64,000 nt of DNA from F23-B02 sp963620985 (GTDB lineage Bacteria > Bacillota > Clostridia > Oscillospirales > Oscillospiraceae). Below are positions 23,427 to 32,256 of this stretch, piece after piece. The position numbers and the translations under genes are program-made. Numbering within the stretch: position 1 is the stretch's first letter; each line of letters starts with the position of its first letter. The stretch covers positions 1 to 64,000 of the forward strand of contig CAVFCI010000006.1 of NCBI GenBank assembly GCA_963620985.1, written 5' to 3'. Under the pieces are notes generated by a model, which saw only the letters and a list, made by a program, of their open reading frames with translations, made no database searches and was not told the origin of the DNA.

Positions 23427-24416
23427 TCATTTATTATATTCCTTCAGGATATCCTCGACCTCGTCGGACGTTTGCTCGGCCTTTGGCTTACGGGCCGGCG
23501 CTTCGAGGGTCGGCTCCGGTATCACATCGTCCTGACCGGCTTCAATGACCGTATCCTCCGCGTCCTCCCCTGCTTCAGGCTCGGGCTCGGGAGCCTCCGG
23601 CGCTTCCGGCTCGGCGGGGAGCTCTTCCCTTGCGCAGCGGTTCTTCACGATCAGCCAGCCGTACATCAGCAGCATCCCCGCCGTTGCAAGGATGATGAGC
23701 TCAAGCCCCATATAGCGGCTGTCGGAAAGCGTGGTCATGCACATGAACGCGGCAAAAAGGCTCAGATAGCAGGCCTTCTGCGGCTCGGGGCGGCCAAAGG
23801 CATAGCCCGCGACATAGAACAGCGCGACGATGACGCAGCAGATGCTGATGATCTCGATCGCAAACATCCACACGTTGGGGTTGCTGGCGTTTGCCCTGTA
23901 GCTTGCGATGAGCCACACGCAGTACATGAGGATGGGGAAGGTCATGAAAACGCTCACGAGGCTGGGCGAATAGTGGCTGCGCGAGGCGCTGCATATGAGC
24001 GGGAAGCTCAGACCGCTGAGCATTGCCAGCACCGCAATGATCACATACATCGTGCGCAGGCTGTCGAGCGCGGCGCTCACTATCGTCAGCACACCGCCGA
24101 GCACGGCCAGAGCTGCGATCACCCACGCGAAAACGATATATACGAGCGACAGGCCGCGCAGTGCCTCGCTCATGCCCGTCGGGAACACCGTTTCCGCATC
24201 CGTCAGCTTCCTTGTGCGCAGCCAGAGCACGACCGCTGCGGCAATGATGACCGCCGGAAGAAGAATATTGAGGATGCTGGGGTTTATGAGCCCCGTCTCG
24301 GAGTCGCGCGCGACCTGCATTTGCAGCCAGCGGAAAAACGCGCCGAACGCACCGAGTGCGCAGACATAGCAAAGCATGATGAGCGCATCGTTGGCCTTAT
24401 TGTTGTTTTTAAGCAT
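23427..24416 (-). CDS. polytopic membrane protein of unknown function
   Basis: This 329-residue protein has about eight hydrophobic segments across residues 12-245, then a long acidic, proline-rich cytoplasmic tail (EPEAPEAPEPEPEAGED) ending in a basic patch and EVEDILKEYNK. I do not recognise the family. The start at 24416 is preferred to 24449 because AGGA lies about eight bases upstream. It is transcribed alone, with a hairpin terminator after it and divergent spoIID before it. Confidence 0.65.
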   Translation of the reverse strand: MLKNNNKANDALIMLCYVCALGAFGAFFRWLQMQVARDSETGLINPSILNILLPAVIIAAAVVLWLRTRKLTDAETVFPTGMSEALRGLSLVYIVFAWVIAALAVLGGVLTIVSAALDSLRTMYVIIAVLAMLSGLSFPLICSASRSHYSPSLVSVFMTFPILMYCVWLIASYRANASNPNVWMFAIEIISICCVIVALFYVAGYAFGRPEPQKACYLSLFAAFMCMTTLSDSRYMGLELIILATAGMLLMYGWLIVKNRCAREELPAEPEAPEAPEPEPEAGEDAEDTVIEAGQDDVIPEPTLEAPARKPKAEQTSDEVEDILKEYNK

Positions 24417-24500
24417 AGTATCAATCCTGTACGAATATTTTTGTATCAATTAATATTATACTTTTTTAGCTTAACAGTCAAGATGAAAGGTTGATGCCGG

Positions 24501-25466
24501 ATGAAAAGAATACTCTGCGCCGCGCTTCTCATGACGCTTGCTGCCGTGAGCCTGCCGCGGCTGCTTCCCATTGAGGCCGGCGGGGCGCTTCAAAGCCCCG
24601 CGCCGGACAAGACCGCCGAAGAGCTCGCCTCGGACAGTGAGCGCAGCATACGCCTGCTGTCCGGCGAGGCGGTATCGGAGCTCAGCGTTTTTGAGTACCT
24701 TACAGGCGTTGTTGCGGCTGAGATGCCCGTATCGTTCGAGCCGGAGGCACTCAAGGCGCAGGCAGTCGCCGCCCGCAGCTATCTTCAGCGTGCCATAGCC
24801 TCGCCGAAGCATGACGGCGCGGATATCTGCTCATCGAGCGCCTGCTGTCAGGCGTACCTGAGCCCCGAGGAGCTGAAGGCAGGCTGGGGAGACAGCTACG
24901 ATGAGTATTTGGAGAAAATAAGCGCCGCGGTCAGCGCGACCGACGGCGAATATCTCAGCTATGACGGGCAGCCCGCGCTCACGGCCTTTCACTCCTCCTC
25001 CGACGGTGCGACCGAGGATGCCGCCGCGATATGGTCGGAGGTGCCGTATCTCAAAAGCGTCTCATCGCCCGAGACGGAGGAGAGCGTGCCGGAGCTTACG
25101 AGCAGAGTTGAAAGCTCCGAGCTCGATTTCCGCGACACGATCCTGTATCTCAAGCCGGAGGCGGACATGACCGGCGCTGCGTCGGACTGGGTCGGTGAGA
25201 TAAGCCGCAGCGCCTCTGGCCGAGTTGCCGATATCACCATCGGCGGCGTTTCGTTCACCGGCAGCGAGCTGCGAACGCTGTTTTCTCTTCGCTCGACCGA
25301 TTTTGAGCTTGAGTACACCGGCGGAAAATTCGTTTTCACCGTCCACGGCTACGGGCACGGCGTGGGCATGAGCCAGTACGGTGCGAACACCATGGCCGAA
25401 AGCGGCGCGGACTACCGCGATATCCTCTCCCACTACTACCCCGGCACCTTTTTGGTGGCACATTGA
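24501..25466 (+). CDS. spoIID: SpoIID/LytB domain sporulation protein
   Basis: This 321-residue protein has an N-terminal signal anchor (RILCAALLMTLAAVSL) and the SpoIID catalytic pattern: SVFEYLTGVVAAEMPVSFEP then EALKAQAVAARSYL, the calcium/active-site stretch with FHSSSDGATEDAAAIW, and the C-terminal GHGVGMSQYGA. SpoIID is a lytic transglycosylase that, with SpoIIP and SpoIIM, degrades septal peptidoglycan so the mother-cell membrane can engulf the forespore. The final codons GCA CAT TGA lie in the left terminal repeat of MITE family 1 copy D. Whether it is true SpoIID or a LytB-like paralogue cannot be settled. Confidence 0.88.
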   Translation: MKRILCAALLMTLAAVSLPRLLPIEAGGALQSPAPDKTAEELASDSERSIRLLSGEAVSELSVFEYLTGVVAAEMPVSFEPEALKAQAVAARSYLQRAIASPKHDGADICSSSACCQAYLSPEELKAGWGDSYDEYLEKISAAVSATDGEYLSYDGQPALTAFHSSSDGATEDAAAIWSEVPYLKSVSSPETEESVPELTSRVESSELDFRDTILYLKPEADMTGAASDWVGEISRSASGRVADITIGGVSFTGSELRTLFSLRSTDFELEYTGGKFVFTVHGYGHGVGMSQYGANTMAESGADYRDILSHYYPGTFLVAH

Positions 25467-25771
25467 GGCATTACCTATACAGTGACTGCGATATCTCAGC
25501 ACCAATGCACTGTCAAAAGCTACAGCGCTGATACTCAGTGATCTGCGAGCCGAATGTGTGCGCAAGGCGCACGGATTTCAATGAGCAGCCTCTCAGTCAT
25601 TTAGTCGGCGCTTACCAAGCTCTTCAAGGGGAAGGCTTGGTGCGTCGCAGTACTTGAGTTGCTGCAGCAAACATTATCCTGCACTTGCGGGAGGCGAGAG
25701 TTTTTCGGTTTCGTCAGTATTTTACGGTCGGGACACCGCAATAAACGTATAGGTAGGTGCGTCAATGCGCC
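25457..25771. mobile_element. MITE-like element, family 1, copy D
   Basis: About 315 bases with a clear right terminal repeat (GTAGGTGCGTCAATGCGCC ending at 25771) and a more decayed left repeat starting GGCACATTGAGGCATTACC at 25457. The interior shares a 31-base module (25616-25647) with copy B, and a module near 25549-25600 resembles 21380-21425. The left repeat supplies the spoIID stop and the right repeat supplies the dpaB stop. Confidence 0.75.
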
Positions 25772-26337
25772 TCCAAAATAGGTTGGAGCTGTTTGCCTAA
25801 GAGGGCAGCTTCGAGGGTCTTATCTATGAGCGAGAAGTCAGAGGCCATGGAGAAGGGCTTTTTGACGGGATCATCCTGACGGAAGGGGACGAAATAGACG
25901 TTTTTGCGGTTCAAAAGCCCCGCAATATTCTGCGCCGAGCCTGAGAGCGCGTCGTTTGTCGAGAACGCAATGACAAGGGGCTTTGAGTTTCGCAGGTGCG
26001 CCTTTGCCGCCATCGTGACGGCGGTGTCCGTTATGCCGTGGTTGAGCTTTGCCATGGTATTGCCCGTGCAGGGCGCGATAACGAGCGCCTCCATGGGCTT
26101 TGCCGGCCCCAGAGGCTCCGCCTCGGCGACAGAGCACACCGGCTTTGCGCCGCACAGTGCTTCAAGCCTTGCGGCAAAGTCCGCGCATGCGCCAAAGCGC
26201 GTATCTGTCGCGGCGGCGGTCTCGCTCATGATCGGGACAAGCTCGTATTTGCCGGCCAGCGCTTCAAGCTGCGCAAACAGCTTATCATATGTGCAGTAAG
26301 AGCCGCATAGGGCAATGCCTACCCGTGGCTTAGTCAT
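25762..26337 (-). CDS. dpaB: dipicolinate synthase subunit B
   Basis: This 191-residue flavoprotein-fold protein (SpoVFB) is the second subunit of dipicolinate synthase, which oxidises dihydrodipicolinate in the mother cell to dipicolinic acid for the spore core. The pattern RVGIALCGSYCTYDK, VIAPCTGNTMAKLNHGITDTAVTMAAKAHLR (split here only for length) and PLVIAFSTNDAL is characteristic. It overlaps dpaA by four bases. Its last three codons (GCG CAT TGA and preceding GAG) fall in MITE family 1 copy D, so the native C-terminus has probably been replaced by a few residues. Confidence 0.92.
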   Translation of the reverse strand: MTKPRVGIALCGSYCTYDKLFAQLEALAGKYELVPIMSETAAATDTRFGACADFAARLEALCGAKPVCSVAEAEPLGPAKPMEALVIAPCTGNTMAKLNHGITDTAVTMAAKAHLRNSKPLVIAFSTNDALSGSAQNIAGLLNRKNVYFVPFRQDDPVKKPFSMASDFSLIDKTLEAALLGKQLQPILEAH

Positions 26338-27188
26338 GATATCACTCCCATTGACACTTTTAATATCCCCGCGACGGCCTCATGAACGGCTCGCGCCGCG
26401 CTCTCGGGCGCATAGCGTCCCGGCAGCCCGCGCAGAACGCTCAGCTCCAGCCCGCAGTCCTCCGCACAGGCCGCATCAAGGCCGCCAGGGGCGGATGCAA
26501 GCTCAAGCAGTATGCAGCTGTCCCTGAACGCCCTCAGATCGGCGATAACGGGCGCAGGCGCGGTGTTTATGACGGCATCGAAGCCGCCGAGCAGTTCCGG
26601 CGGGCAGTCGGGCGCTATGGCAGAGCAGCCGAGCTCACGCGCCAGAGCCCGCGCCTCGGAGTTCTGCGACATGAGGCACAGCGCGGTACACAGCGCACGA
26701 AGCTTATTTATCAGAAGCTTCCCTATCCTGCCCCAGCCGACTACAAGGATGCTCATATCGCACAGCGCGGTCTTTGTCTTTTTCATCAGCTCGCTCACTG
26801 CGCCCTCGGCGGTTATCGCGGCGTTTCGGGCGGTAAACTCCGCTCGGCGCATATAGTCGTATGCTTCAATGCCGCGCTGCGTGGCCGCTGCCCGTATCTG
26901 CACACTCAGGCCGCCGCCTATAAGCCTTGCTCCGATGCCTGCGCAGTCGAGTATGTGCTCAATGCGGCAGGGCTGAGCTCCCAAGGGGGCGTTTAAAAGT
27001 CCGCGCATATCCTCGGCAGGCACGGGAAGTATCACGGCCTCGGCCTCGACGGGTACGGCTGTGCTGCGGCAGCCCGCGGGCAGTTCGGCGTTTTCAAGGC
27101 AAAAGCACACGACCTCATGCCCGTCGGCGAGCAGAAGCTTCGCCAGATACACGCTGCGCTCATCACCGCCGCAAACGAGTATTTTCAT
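26334..27188 (-). CDS. dpaA: dipicolinate synthase subunit A
   Basis: This 284-residue SpoVFA protein forms the NAD(P)-binding subunit of dipicolinate synthase. The N-terminal part is KILVCGGDERSVYLAKLL; the second Rossmann motif is SILVVGWGRIGKLLINKL, followed by VINTAPAPVI and the ILLELASAPGG motif. AGGAGGTGATG precedes the start. On the minus strand a possible sigma-K-like promoter (CACC at 27233-27236, CATATTATG at 27209-27217, 15 bases apart) fits mother-cell expression but is only suggestive. Its presence with dpaB indicates an endospore former. Confidence 0.93.
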   Translation of the reverse strand: MKILVCGGDERSVYLAKLLLADGHEVVCFCLENAELPAGCRSTAVPVEAEAVILPVPAEDMRGLLNAPLGAQPCRIEHILDCAGIGARLIGGGLSVQIRAAATQRGIEAYDYMRRAEFTARNAAITAEGAVSELMKKTKTALCDMSILVVGWGRIGKLLINKLRALCTALCLMSQNSEARALARELGCSAIAPDCPPELLGGFDAVINTAPAPVIADLRAFRDSCILLELASAPGGLDAACAEDCGLELSVLRGLPGRYAPESAARAVHEAVAGILKVSMGVIS

Positions 27189-27219
27189 CTCATCACCTCC
27201 TGTAATGTCATAATATGCG

Positions 27220-27248
27220 TTGCATAAAATTCGGTGAGATGATAAAAT
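27220..27248 (+). promoter_or_regulatory. promoter of thyA-folA
   Basis: TTGCAT (27220-27225), 17 bases, TAAAAT (27243-27248), 30 bases before the thyA start. Confidence 0.6.
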
Positions 27249-27278
27249 GAAAAAAACATATGCTTAAAGAGGTGCGAT

Positions 27279-28109
27279 ATGAGCAGAGCCGACGAGATAT
27301 TTATAGCAAATTGCAGAGACATACTGGAAAACGGCGTGTGGGACACCGACCGCGAGGTACGCCCGCGCTGGGAGGACGGCGCTCCGGCGCATACGGTCAA
27401 GAAGTTCGGCATCGTGAACCGCTACGACCTGTCTGAGGAATTCCCGATACTGACCATACGCAGAACGTTCCTGAAGTCTGCCATCGACGAGCTTTTGTGG
27501 ATATGGCAGGCCAAGAGCAGCAACGTCAAGGAGCTGCGCACCCGCGTATGGGATGCGTGGGCGGATGAGACAGGCTCCATCGGCAAGGCCTACGGCTATC
27601 AGCTCGGCATAAAGCACCACTACCCCGAGGGCGATATGGATCAGGTGGACAGGGTCATCTGGGACTTGAAGCACAATCCCGCCTCGCGCCGCATAATGAC
27701 CAACATCTATAATCACGCCGATCTGAGCGAAATGGCGCTGTACCCCTGTGCGTATTCCATGACCTTCAACGTCAGCGGCAATACGCTCAACGCAATACTC
27801 AATCAGCGCTCGCAGGACATGCTTGCTGCGAACAACTGGAACGTCGTGCAGTATGCCGTGCTCACGCATATGTTCGCGCAGGTCGCGGGGCTCAAGGCCG
27901 GCGAGCTCGTGCACGTCATCGCCGACGCGCATATCTATGACCGCCACGTTCCGGCCATCGAGGAGATCATCGCAAACACTCCCAAGGCCGCGCCGAGGTT
28001 CATCATAGACAGCTCGGTGGACGATTTTTACAGGTTTACACGCGACAGCTTCAGGCTCGAGGGCTATGAATATTCCGAGTTCAAGTCCAAGATCCCCGTC
28101 GCTGTCTGA
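27279..28109 (+). CDS. thyA: thymidylate synthase, ThyA (B. subtilis/phi3T type)
   Basis: Thymidylate synthase converts dUMP to dTMP using methylenetetrahydrofolate and yields dihydrofolate. The 276-residue protein has the folate/dUMP regions PILTIRRTFLKSAIDELLW and the catalytic cysteine in YPCAYS, where most homologues have PPCH; the PC(A/V)Y form is that of B. subtilis ThyA and phage phi3T. RSQDM and HIYDRHV complete the dUMP site. GAGGTG precedes the ATG. The next gene encodes the dihydrofolate reductase that recycles its product. Confidence 0.95.
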   Translation: MSRADEIFIANCRDILENGVWDTDREVRPRWEDGAPAHTVKKFGIVNRYDLSEEFPILTIRRTFLKSAIDELLWIWQAKSSNVKELRTRVWDAWADETGSIGKAYGYQLGIKHHYPEGDMDQVDRVIWDLKHNPASRRIMTNIYNHADLSEMALYPCAYSMTFNVSGNTLNAILNQRSQDMLAANNWNVVQYAVLTHMFAQVAGLKAGELVHVIADAHIYDRHVPAIEEIIANTPKAAPRFIIDSSVDDFYRFTRDSFRLEGYEYSEFKSKIPVAV

Positions 28110-28120
28110 AAGGAAGGAAC

Positions 28121-28600
28121 ATGGACGCAATAGTTGCCGTCTATTCCGATTGGGGGATAGGCGCGAACGGCACCCAGCCGGTAGTTCTGAAGGCCGACCG
28201 GCAGCATTTTGTCGAGCTCACACGCGGCAGAACGGTCATCGTCGGGCGCCGCACCCTTGCCGATTTCCCCTGCGGCAGGCCGCTCAAGGGGCGCAGGAAC
28301 ATTATCCTCACGCGGCAGGATATAAGCATTGACGGAGCGGAAACGGCGCACAGCGCCGAGGAAGCCGCCGCAATGTGCGCAGGCGACGCGATGGTGCTCG
28401 GCGGTCAGAGCGTTTTCCGCGATATGATGCCGTATCTTGACCGCGTTTTCGTCACAAAAATAAACAGCTGCCCATATTCGGACAGTTTTTTTGAAAACCT
28501 CGACGCAGCGGACGGCTGGCGGATCGAAAGCCGGAGCGAGACTCTGCGCGAGGGGGATATCGAATACTGCTTTGTTTGCTACGAAAGGATTAAGCCATGA
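28121..28600 (+). CDS. folA: dihydrofolate reductase
   Basis: This NADPH-dependent enzyme regenerates tetrahydrofolate from the dihydrofolate made by ThyA. The 159-residue protein has the family motifs AVYSDWGIGANGTQP, TVIVGRRTLADFP, RRNIILTR, MVLGGQSVFRDMMPYLDRVFVTKI and the terminal FVCYER. GGAAGGAAC lies before the ATG, 11 bases after thyA, so the two form a unit. It overlaps the lipoprotein gene by four bases. Confidence 0.94.
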   Translation: MDAIVAVYSDWGIGANGTQPVVLKADRQHFVELTRGRTVIVGRRTLADFPCGRPLKGRRNIILTRQDISIDGAETAHSAEEAAAMCAGDAMVLGGQSVFRDMMPYLDRVFVTKINSCPYSDSFFENLDAADGWRIESRSETLREGDIEYCFVCYERIKP

Positions 28601-29190
28601 AAAAGAGATTTACCGCGCTCATGCTGCTGATGCTCATGCTGCTTGCCGCCTGCGGCGAGGATACGCCGGCGGAAACGCCCGCGCCCTCGGCCGTGATCCT
28701 CTCAAAGGGCGACAATTACGTCATAACAGAGGAGCACACCAGCGGCGTCACCAAGTACTGCTACACGATAACGGACAATGACGGGAACGAGATAGAAAGC
28801 GCCATCTGCTCGCAGCAGCCGCACGCTGCCGTCATAAACGACGATCTGCTCGGCGTGAGGTTCTATGTCAACGACAAGACCTTCTGCCGCTATTACGATC
28901 TTGAAAACAGCCGCGCCTCCGAGTCGTTCTTCAACGCCTTCTGGGATAACGGCAGGCTCGTGGCCTATCACGACTATAACAACGGCCATCGCATGATGGT
29001 GCGCGATATGTTCGATGAAAACGGCTATTATTACGAGCTGGATCTCGACATTCAGTCGCTGTCTATAAGCGTCAGCTCCTGCGAGCAGGACGAGGAAACG
29101 GGCGAGTTGACGGTAAAATACACCTACGGCGACGGCGGCACGGAGTACAGCGCAACGCTCCCGACAAGGCAGACAGAGCAAGCCGAATAG
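28597..29190 (+). CDS. lipoprotein of unknown function
   Basis: This 197-residue protein starts with a lipoprotein signal peptide (KKRFTALMLLMLMLLAAC, lipobox LAAC with Cys19) and a short Pro/Thr linker. The mature part is mostly beta strands (YVITEEHTSGVTKYCYTITD, VRFYVNDKTFCRYY) and acidic. I recognise no domain. ATGA overlap with folA indicates coupling, although a link to folate metabolism is not implied. A strong terminator follows. Confidence 0.7.
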   Translation: MKKRFTALMLLMLMLLAACGEDTPAETPAPSAVILSKGDNYVITEEHTSGVTKYCYTITDNDGNEIESAICSQQPHAAVINDDLLGVRFYVNDKTFCRYYDLENSRASESFFNAFWDNGRLVAYHDYNNGHRMMVRDMFDENGYYYELDLDIQSLSISVSSCEQDEETGELTVKYTYGDGGTEYSATLPTRQTEQAE

Positions 29191-29194
29191 GTTC

Positions 29195-29234
29195 AAAGCA
29201 AAAGCTCAGGTCGATCGGCCTGAGCTTTTGCTTT
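29195..29234. terminator. bidirectional terminator between lipoprotein gene and greA
   Basis: Perfect 16-base arms (29195-29210, 29219-29234) around an eight-base loop. T-rich on both strands, it serves the convergent lipoprotein gene and greA. Confidence 0.88.
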
Positions 29235-29736
29235 AATACTGCAATATCGGTGCCGAGCCGTCGTCCTCGGCCTTTGTGATGCTTTTTATGACGGCTTCGT
29301 AGCTGTAGTTATCGTTTACATACACCGTGATGCGGTCGCCGGCCTTTTTGCCGAGCACAGCTCTGCCAAAGGGCGACTCGCGGCTTATGAGCCCCTTCAG
29401 AGGGTCTGTGCGTATCGTCGTCACGACCTGAATGACGTTTGTCTCGTCGTCCTCGGGTATGTATATCTCGACCTTATCGTAAAGCCCCACCTCGTCGGCA
29501 GCGGAGTCCGAGTCGATGATGTGCGCCGACTTTATCATGTTCTCGAGGTATCGGATGCGGCTGGCGTTGCGGTTTTTCGCACGCTTTGCCTCCTTATACT
29601 CGAAGTTCTCGCTCAGGTCGCCGAAGGCGCGGGTGCGCTTGACCTCCTCGATGAGCTCCGGCATGAGCTCCAGCCTGCGGTGGTCGAGCTCTGCCTGCAT
29701 TTTTGCAATATCCTGTTTTGTCAGATCGTCATGCAT
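29233..29736 (-). CDS. greA: transcription elongation factor GreA
   Basis: GreA stimulates transcript cleavage by backtracked RNA polymerase. The 167-residue protein has the N-terminal coiled coil with the acidic tip region (RRLELMPELIEEVKRTRAFG, then DLSENFEYKEAK) and the C-terminal FKBP-like domain (ISRESPFGRAVLGKKAGDRI). It lies downstream of rplQ on the same strand, with a hairpin between them, so it may receive readthrough from the ribosomal operon. Confidence 0.93.
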   Translation of the reverse strand: MHDDLTKQDIAKMQAELDHRRLELMPELIEEVKRTRAFGDLSENFEYKEAKRAKNRNASRIRYLENMIKSAHIIDSDSAADEVGLYDKVEIYIPEDDETNVIQVVTTIRTDPLKGLISRESPFGRAVLGKKAGDRITVYVNDNYSYEAVIKSITKAEDDGSAPILQY

Positions 29737-29757
29737 GATTAATCCTCTAACGCCGAA

Positions 29758-29785
29758 AGCACCCCGAAAAAACGGGGTGCTTTAC
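29758..29785 (-). terminator. hairpin between rplQ and greA
   Basis: Nine-base arms AGCACCCCG / CGGGGTGCT (29758-29766, 29773-29781) with a six-base loop. The T-run after it on the minus strand is short, so it may be an incomplete terminator of the ribosomal cluster. Confidence 0.6.
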
Positions 29786-29801
29786 TTTGTTTATATGCTG
29801 A

Positions 29802-30143
29802 TCAGACCAGCTCGATGACTGCCATCTCGGCTGCGTCGCCGCGGCGGGGTCCGATGCGGGTGATGCGGGTGTAGCCGCCGTTGCGGTCGGCGTACTTAAC
29901 GCTCAGCTCGTCAAAGGTCTTCTTTGCAACGTCTTCGCGTGTGATGAAGGCCAGCGCCTGACGGTATGCGGGCAGATCCTTTTTCTTGCCGAGGCTTATC
30001 ATTTTCTCGGCCATGGGAGCGATCTCTTTGGCGCGGGTGACGGTAGTCTCCATGCGGCCCTTGTCGAGCAGATCGGTGACCTGCTGACGGAGCATTGCCA
30101 TACGCTGATCGGTCGTCTTGCCGAGCTTTCTTGTTCCGGGCAT
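29802..30143 (-). CDS. rplQ: 50S ribosomal protein L17
   Basis: This 113-residue protein starts MPGTRKLGKTTDQRMAMLR, the L17 signature, with ETTVTRAKEI and the C-terminal GGYTRITRIGPRRGDAAEMA. It is the last gene of the alpha part of the ribosomal cluster, 24 bases after rpoA. Confidence 0.97.
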   Translation of the reverse strand: MPGTRKLGKTTDQRMAMLRQQVTDLLDKGRMETTVTRAKEIAPMAEKMISLGKKKDLPAYRQALAFITREDVAKKTFDELSVKYADRNGGYTRITRIGPRRGDAAEMAVIELV

Positions 30144-30167
30144 TTCGGTGTTTCCTCCTTGTTAGAG

Positions 30168-31118
30168 TTAGTTGTTGTCCTCGTCCGCGAGAGACAGTCC
30201 CATCATGGCGAGCTTGTGCTCGACCTCCTCGAGGGACTTGCGGCCAAGGTTACGGACCTTTATCATCTCGTCCTGAGTCTTGGAGATGAGGTCCTCAACA
30301 GTGTTGATGTTTGCTCGTTTGAGGCAGTTGAAGCTTCTCACGGACAGATCGAGCTCCTCGATGGTCATCTCGAGCACCTTATCACGCTGAGTTTCGGTCT
30401 TTTCGACAACGGTCGGACGGCTGCCGACTGCATCGGACAGATCGGTGAACAGTGTGAAGTGGTCGCAAAGTATCTTTGCGCCGAGGGAGACTGCATCACG
30501 GGCTGTGATGGTCTTGTCCGTCAACACCTCGATCGTCAGCTTGTCAAAGTCGGTCTGATTGCCCACACGGGTATTCTCGACCGAGAAATTGACCTTCAGG
30601 ACGGGTGTGTAGATAGAATCAACGGGGATGGTCCCGATTGCGGTTTGGGCCGTTTTGTTCTTGCTTGCAGATACATAGCCCCTGCCGTGATCGAAGGTAA
30701 GCTCCATGGAGAGCGCACCGTCAGGTCCGAGGGTAGCTATGGGCTGCTCCGGGTTGAGGATCTCGACCTCGGCGTCTGCCTTGATGTCGCCGGCGGTGAC
30801 AACGCCTTCGCCGACGGCCTCGATATAGACGGTCTTGGGCTCCTCGGAGTGGAGACGGGCGTTGATCTTCTTAACGTTAAGAACGATCTCGGTCACATCC
30901 TCCTTGACACCGGGGATGGTCGAAAACTCGTGCTGCACGCCTGCGATCTTGATCGAGGTGGCGGCGGTACCGGGGAGTGAGGACAATAAGACCCTGCGCA
31001 GAGAGTTACCAAGTGTCGTGCCGTAGCCGCGCTCCAGCGGCTCGATGATGTACTTGCCATAGGAGCTGTCTGTCGGAGTTTCAATGCACTCTATACGCGG
31101 CTTTTCTATTTCGATCAT
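30168..31118 (-). CDS. rpoA: RNA polymerase alpha subunit
   Basis: The 316-residue protein has both parts of alpha: the N-terminal dimerisation domain (EPLERGYGTTLGNSLRRVLL, residues 1-230) and the C-terminal DNA/activator-binding domain (about 245-310: SVRSFNCLKRANINTVEDL, RNLGRKSLEEV). It assembles the core enzyme. It sits between rpsD and rplQ, the standard order. Confidence 0.98.
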   Translation of the reverse strand: MIEIEKPRIECIETPTDSSYGKYIIEPLERGYGTTLGNSLRRVLLSSLPGTAATSIKIAGVQHEFSTIPGVKEDVTEIVLNVKKINARLHSEEPKTVYIEAVGEGVVTAGDIKADAEVEILNPEQPIATLGPDGALSMELTFDHGRGYVSASKNKTAQTAIGTIPVDSIYTPVLKVNFSVENTRVGNQTDFDKLTIEVLTDKTITARDAVSLGAKILCDHFTLFTDLSDAVGSRPTVVEKTETQRDKVLEMTIEELDLSVRSFNCLKRANINTVEDLISKTQDEMIKVRNLGRKSLEEVEHKLAMMGLSLADEDNN

Positions 31119-31199
31119 ATTAAATATAACCCTCCTTATTAAGTTCGGCGCATATTTGCGCCCTGAGTTTTGTCAGCTTACCAATTGAGGGTATCTGTA

Positions 31200-31823
31200 T
31201 TACTTGGAGTACAACTCGACGATGAGGCGCTCCTCGATGGGGAGGTCGATATCATCGCGTGCGGGCACTGCGACGACCTTTGCGATCATGTTGTTTGCGT
31301 CGTACTCAAGCCACTTGGGTGCGGGACGTGAGCTGTTTGCCTCAACATTGGCCTTGATCTTCTCAAGACCGCGGCTGCTCTCTTTCAGAGTAATGACCAT
31401 GCCGGGCTTTACCTGATAGCTGGGGATGTTGACCTTGCGGCCATTTACGGTGAAGTGACCGTGGCTGACCATCTGACGTGCTTCGGCGCGGCTCATTGCA
31501 AAGCCGAGGCGGTACACGACGTTGTCCAGACGGCACTCGAGGATGCTCAGGAGGTTTTCGCCGGTCTTGCCGGAACGGCGCTCTGCCATCTCATAGTAGC
31601 TGCGGAACTGACTCTCAAGAACGCCGTAGTATCTCTTTGCCTTCTGCTTCTCACGAAGCTGCATACCGTACTCGGAGCTCTTGCTGCGGCCCTGGCCGTG
31701 CTGGCCGGGCGCATAGGATCTGTTCTCAAGTGCGCACTTGGTGTAGCAGCGGTCGCCCTTCAGGAAGAGCTTCTGACCTTCTCTGCGGCACAGGCGGCAG
31801 ACTGCTTCAGTATATCTTGCCAT
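31200..31823 (-). CDS. rpsD: 30S ribosomal protein S4
   Basis: This 207-residue primary 16S-binding protein has an N-terminal zinc-type cysteine set (CRLCRREG ... CYTKC) and a central S4 RNA-binding domain (LDNVVYRLGFAMSRAEARQM). S4 represses its own operon in many bacteria. It follows rpsK by 19 bases; the 81-base gap to rpoA shows no terminator. Confidence 0.97.
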   Translation of the reverse strand: MARYTEAVCRLCRREGQKLFLKGDRCYTKCALENRSYAPGQHGQGRSKSSEYGMQLREKQKAKRYYGVLESQFRSYYEMAERRSGKTGENLLSILECRLDNVVYRLGFAMSRAEARQMVSHGHFTVNGRKVNIPSYQVKPGMVITLKESSRGLEKIKANVEANSSRPAPKWLEYDANNMIAKVVAVPARDDIDLPIEERLIVELYSK

Positions 31824-31842
31824 TTGTCTTTCCCTCCTTCAA

Positions 31843-32241
31843 TTAGACACGACGACGTTTCGGAGGACGGCAGCCATTGTGAGGAATGGGGGTAACGTCC
31901 TTGATCATCGTAACTTCAAGACCCGCAGTCTGCAGAGCGCGGATAGCTGCCTCTCTGCCCGAGCCGGGACCCTTGACGAACACTTCGACGGTCTTCAGAC
32001 CATGCTCCATGGCTGCCTTTGCGGCAGTCTCTGCTGCGGTCTGAGCTGCGAAGGGGGTAGACTTTCTGCTGCCACGGAAGCCCATGCCGCCGGCAGATGC
32101 CCAGGAAAGTGCGTTGCCCTGAGTGTCGGTGATGGTTACCATGGTGTTATTGAAGGAAGAGCTGATATGAACCTGACCCTTTTCAATGTTCTTACGCTCT
32201 CTGCGGCGTGTTCTGACTTTTTTCTTTGCATTTGCTGCCAT
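31843..32241 (-). CDS. rpsK: 30S ribosomal protein S11
   Basis: The 132-residue protein has the S11 signatures HISSSFNNTMVTITDTQGN, SWASAGGMGFRGSRKSTPFAA and the C-terminal DVTPIPHNGCRPPKRRRV. It forms part of the platform of the small subunit. Confidence 0.98.
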   Translation of the reverse strand: MAANAKKKVRTRRRERKNIEKGQVHISSSFNNTMVTITDTQGNALSWASAGGMGFRGSRKSTPFAAQTAAETAAKAAMEHGLKTVEVFVKGPGSGREAAIRALQTAGLEVTMIKDVTPIPHNGCRPPKRRRV

Positions 32242-32256
32242 AATTCATATCCCTCC

